A DNA stretch of 6,659 nt, from assembly GCA_028689195.1 (NCBI GenBank), contig JAQTWR010000150.1:1-6659 (forward strand), read 5' to 3'. Position 1 is the first letter of the stretch. The number at the start of each line of letters is the position of its first letter. The position numbers and the translations under genes were made by a program. This document shows, one piece after another, positions 5,544-6,659 of the stretch. The stretch comes from Anaerolineales bacterium (GTDB lineage Bacteria > Chloroflexota > Anaerolineae > Anaerolineales > Villigracilaceae). The notes under the pieces are model-generated. The model made no database searches, was not told where the DNA came from, and saw only the letters and a list, made by a program, of their open reading frames with translations.

Positions 5544-6659
5544 TTAATCCTCCAGAATAATTTTACCCATTACCGAAACGTCATAGCCCGTCAACTTTGA
5601 TACAGAGGCGCGGAAATCGCGCAGAGAAATCACATCAAAGAGCGGCGCGAGCAAAGCGCTTTCGGCGTGTTGTTTTGGGATAATCAAATCATAGCGCTCT
5701 TGAAAGAGAGGGATGAAATCCAGTTCAAGCGCTTGCGCGGCGGCGGCGATTCCAAGCCCGCAATCGGCGCGACCCGACGAAATGGCGGCGGCGATTCCAA
5801 GATGCGTATACTCTTCCCGATCATACCCGCGAATCAACTCGGCGGGTTGATTTATTTTTCCCAGTTCATAATCGAGCAGCACGCGCGTCCCTGCTCCGCG
5901 CTGGCGGTTGATAAACATCACATCGAGGCGCGTCAAATCGCGCAGGTCTTTAATCGCTTTGGGGTTATTCTTTTTCACTATCAAGCCTTGATCGCGCCCA
6001 ACGAGCGCAATCACTTTGACGGGGATATTCGGCATGTATTGGCGGATATATGAAATGTTGTACTCGCCCGTTTCGGGATTGAGCAGATGCGAACCCGCGA
6101 GATGCGCTTCGCCGCGACGCAGCGCGACAAGCCCGCCTTGCGAGCCGACATTCGATGACGCGAAGCGGCGGTCGTGGTCGGATAAAAACTGCGCGAGTAA
6201 ATCCAAAATCAAATCATGCGAGCCGATGCAGAAAATTGTTTTTTCGAGATCGGCTTTGCTGCGATAGAGATGAACCTTAACGGATTCGCCCGCTTCCATT
6301 CCCTGCGTGCCGCGCGGAATCACCGCCAGCCCATCCGCTTGCACCAGCGAGGTGATGACTCCCGCCCCACGAGAGAGCGGCGCAGCGAGCAACTTCTCGC
6401 CCACGCGCCCAGCCACCACGCGGACATAATCATCATCACCGGCGGGCGAGTTGATTTTGCGCGTGAGCGTCGCGGTCTCAACGGGAAGTTCGAGCGGCTT
6501 GCGTCCGAGCCATTTGGCAATGACCGGCTCGGCGAAGATGTCAATAGTCAGCGCGGCGGAGACGGGGTAACCCGGAACACCTATGATGGGCACGTCACAC
6601 TTGCGCTGGCGCGCAGTGCCAGTGTTGCGAGGCGAAGCCGAAGCAATCTCCTCGTCGCT
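5544..6659 (-). CDS. MoeA-type molybdopterin molybdenumtransferase C-terminal part fused to a PBP-like domain (5' end outside window)
   Basis: 371 residues are visible, the frame being open to the window edge. Counting from the edge, residues about 23-35 (VPIIGVPGYPVSA) match the MoeA motif 'P-GLPGNPVS'. The MoeA C-terminal beta domain follows (about 60-130, with DDDYVRVVAGRVGE and GAGVITSLVQADGLAVIP). From about 141 begins a PBP-like (type 2 periplasmic-binding fold) domain: IFCIGSHDLILDLLAQFL, GSQGGLVALRRGEAHLAGSH, INRQRGAGTRVLLDYEL, AISSGRADCGLGIA. MoeA inserts molybdate into adenylylated molybdopterin in the cytoplasm; in such fusions the PBP-like part is thought to bind an oxyanion or cofactor-related ligand, unproven here. 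GTG at 6593 is not a credible start because it lies inside the MoeA motif region; the true start is upstream. Residues 1-22 are encoded by repeat-like DNA. Full-length fusions are much longer than what is visible. Confidence 0.87.
   Translation of the reverse strand, partial: SDEEIASASPRNTGTARQRKCDVPIIGVPGYPVSAALTIDIFAEPVIAKWLGRKPLELPVETATLTRKINSPAGDDDYVRVVAGRVGEKLLAAPLSRGAGVITSLVQADGLAVIPRGTQGMEAGESVKVHLYRSKADLEKTIFCIGSHDLILDLLAQFLSDHDRRFASSNVGSQGGLVALRRGEAHLAGSHLLNPETGEYNISYIRQYMPNIPVKVIALVGRDQGLIVKKNNPKAIKDLRDLTRLDVMFINRQRGAGTRVLLDYELGKINQPAELIRGYDREEYTHLGIAAAISSGRADCGLGIAAAAQALELDFIPLFQERYDLIIPKQHAESALLAPLFDVISLRDFRASVSKLTGYDVSVMGKIILED
5549..5553 (-). promoter_or_regulatory. Strong Shine-Dalgarno site of the response regulator
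   Basis: GGAGG on the minus strand, 8 nt before the ATG at 5540-5538. It lies inside the last codons of the moeA-like gene. It fixes the start and suggests the regulator is translated at a higher rate than simple coupling would give, unlike trmFO, which lacks such a site at an equally tight junction. Confidence 0.7.
6597..6659. repeat. Dispersed-repeat-like GC-rich palindromic segment inside the moeA-like gene (runs off the edge)
   Basis: TTGCGAGGCGAAGCCGAAGC (6625-6644), continuing AATCTCC, resembles a dispersed repeat with core TTGCGAG..GAAGCAATCTC that I recall from intergenic regions of many bacterial genomes. The adjoining part has nested inverted repeats: ACACT/AGTGT (6597-6601, 6621-6625) around TGCGC-TGGC-GCGCA (6602-6615). 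On the minus strand it is open and in frame with the MoeA motif, encoding a polar, low-complexity peptide (SDEEIASASPRNTGTARQRK). Whether other copies exist in the genome cannot be seen here. Confidence 0.5.

Noticed and set aside
5544..6593. GTG at 6593 as the start of the moeA-like gene
   Set aside because: The codon lies at the first residue of the MoeA motif 'VPIIGVPGYPVS', the frame stays open upstream to the edge, and no Shine-Dalgarno motif precedes it. An internal valine is the simpler reading unless the gene was truncated by the repeat.
1..6659. Defence island, prophage or CRISPR content
   Set aside because: No spaced direct repeats, transposase, integrase, nuclease or phage structural motifs are seen. 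The P-loop gene alone does not justify a defence claim.

Overview
The window looks like a chromosomal fragment from a moderately GC-rich bacterium. A Chloroflexota lineage, perhaps Anaerolineae, is my best guess. The reasons are a folate-dependent TrmFO, a Hanks-type kinase fused to a polytopic membrane region, a MoeA/periplasmic-binding-protein fusion, and a stand-alone CheY-like regulator, all packed with almost no intergenic DNA. This is an inference from gene content and protein style; no rRNA or other marker is present. I see no tRNA, rRNA, CRISPR array, transposase or phage gene.

Layout. Positions 1-2922 hold two minus-strand genes read as one unit: a 680-residue membrane Ser/Thr protein kinase (880-2922), then trmFO (1-876, C-terminus cut by the window edge), with only 3 nt between them. 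Positions 2923-3011 are the only real intergenic promoter region. It is AT-rich, divergent, and carries an inverted repeat between or within candidate promoters. Positions 3012-5122 are a plus-strand operon of three genes joined by 8-bp overlaps: a SpoIIE/PP2C-type phosphatase domain, a two-helix channel-like protein with an RCK (TrkA-N/TrkA-C) regulatory part, and a small P-loop protein. Positions 5123-5174 hold convergent terminators. Positions 5175-6659 are two minus-strand genes: a MoeA C-terminal region fused to a PBP-like domain (5' end cut by the window edge), then a single-domain response regulator 3 nt downstream.

How the genes may work together. The kinase and the PP2C-type phosphatase are transcribed divergently from one 89-bp region, which is the expected arrangement for an opposing phosphorylation pair. 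The phosphatase is translationally coupled to a membrane protein that has the two transmembrane helices, pore helix and NAD-binding RCK unit of a K+ channel, but whose TVGYG selectivity filter is replaced by a proline-rich, glycine-free segment. The most interesting reading is a small membrane signalling module in which Ser/Thr phosphorylation controls, or is controlled by, an unusual RCK-linked membrane protein, with a P-loop protein as third partner. This is a hypothesis from gene order. At the right edge, a GC-rich segment resembling a dispersed intergenic repeat is read in frame through the moeA-like gene.
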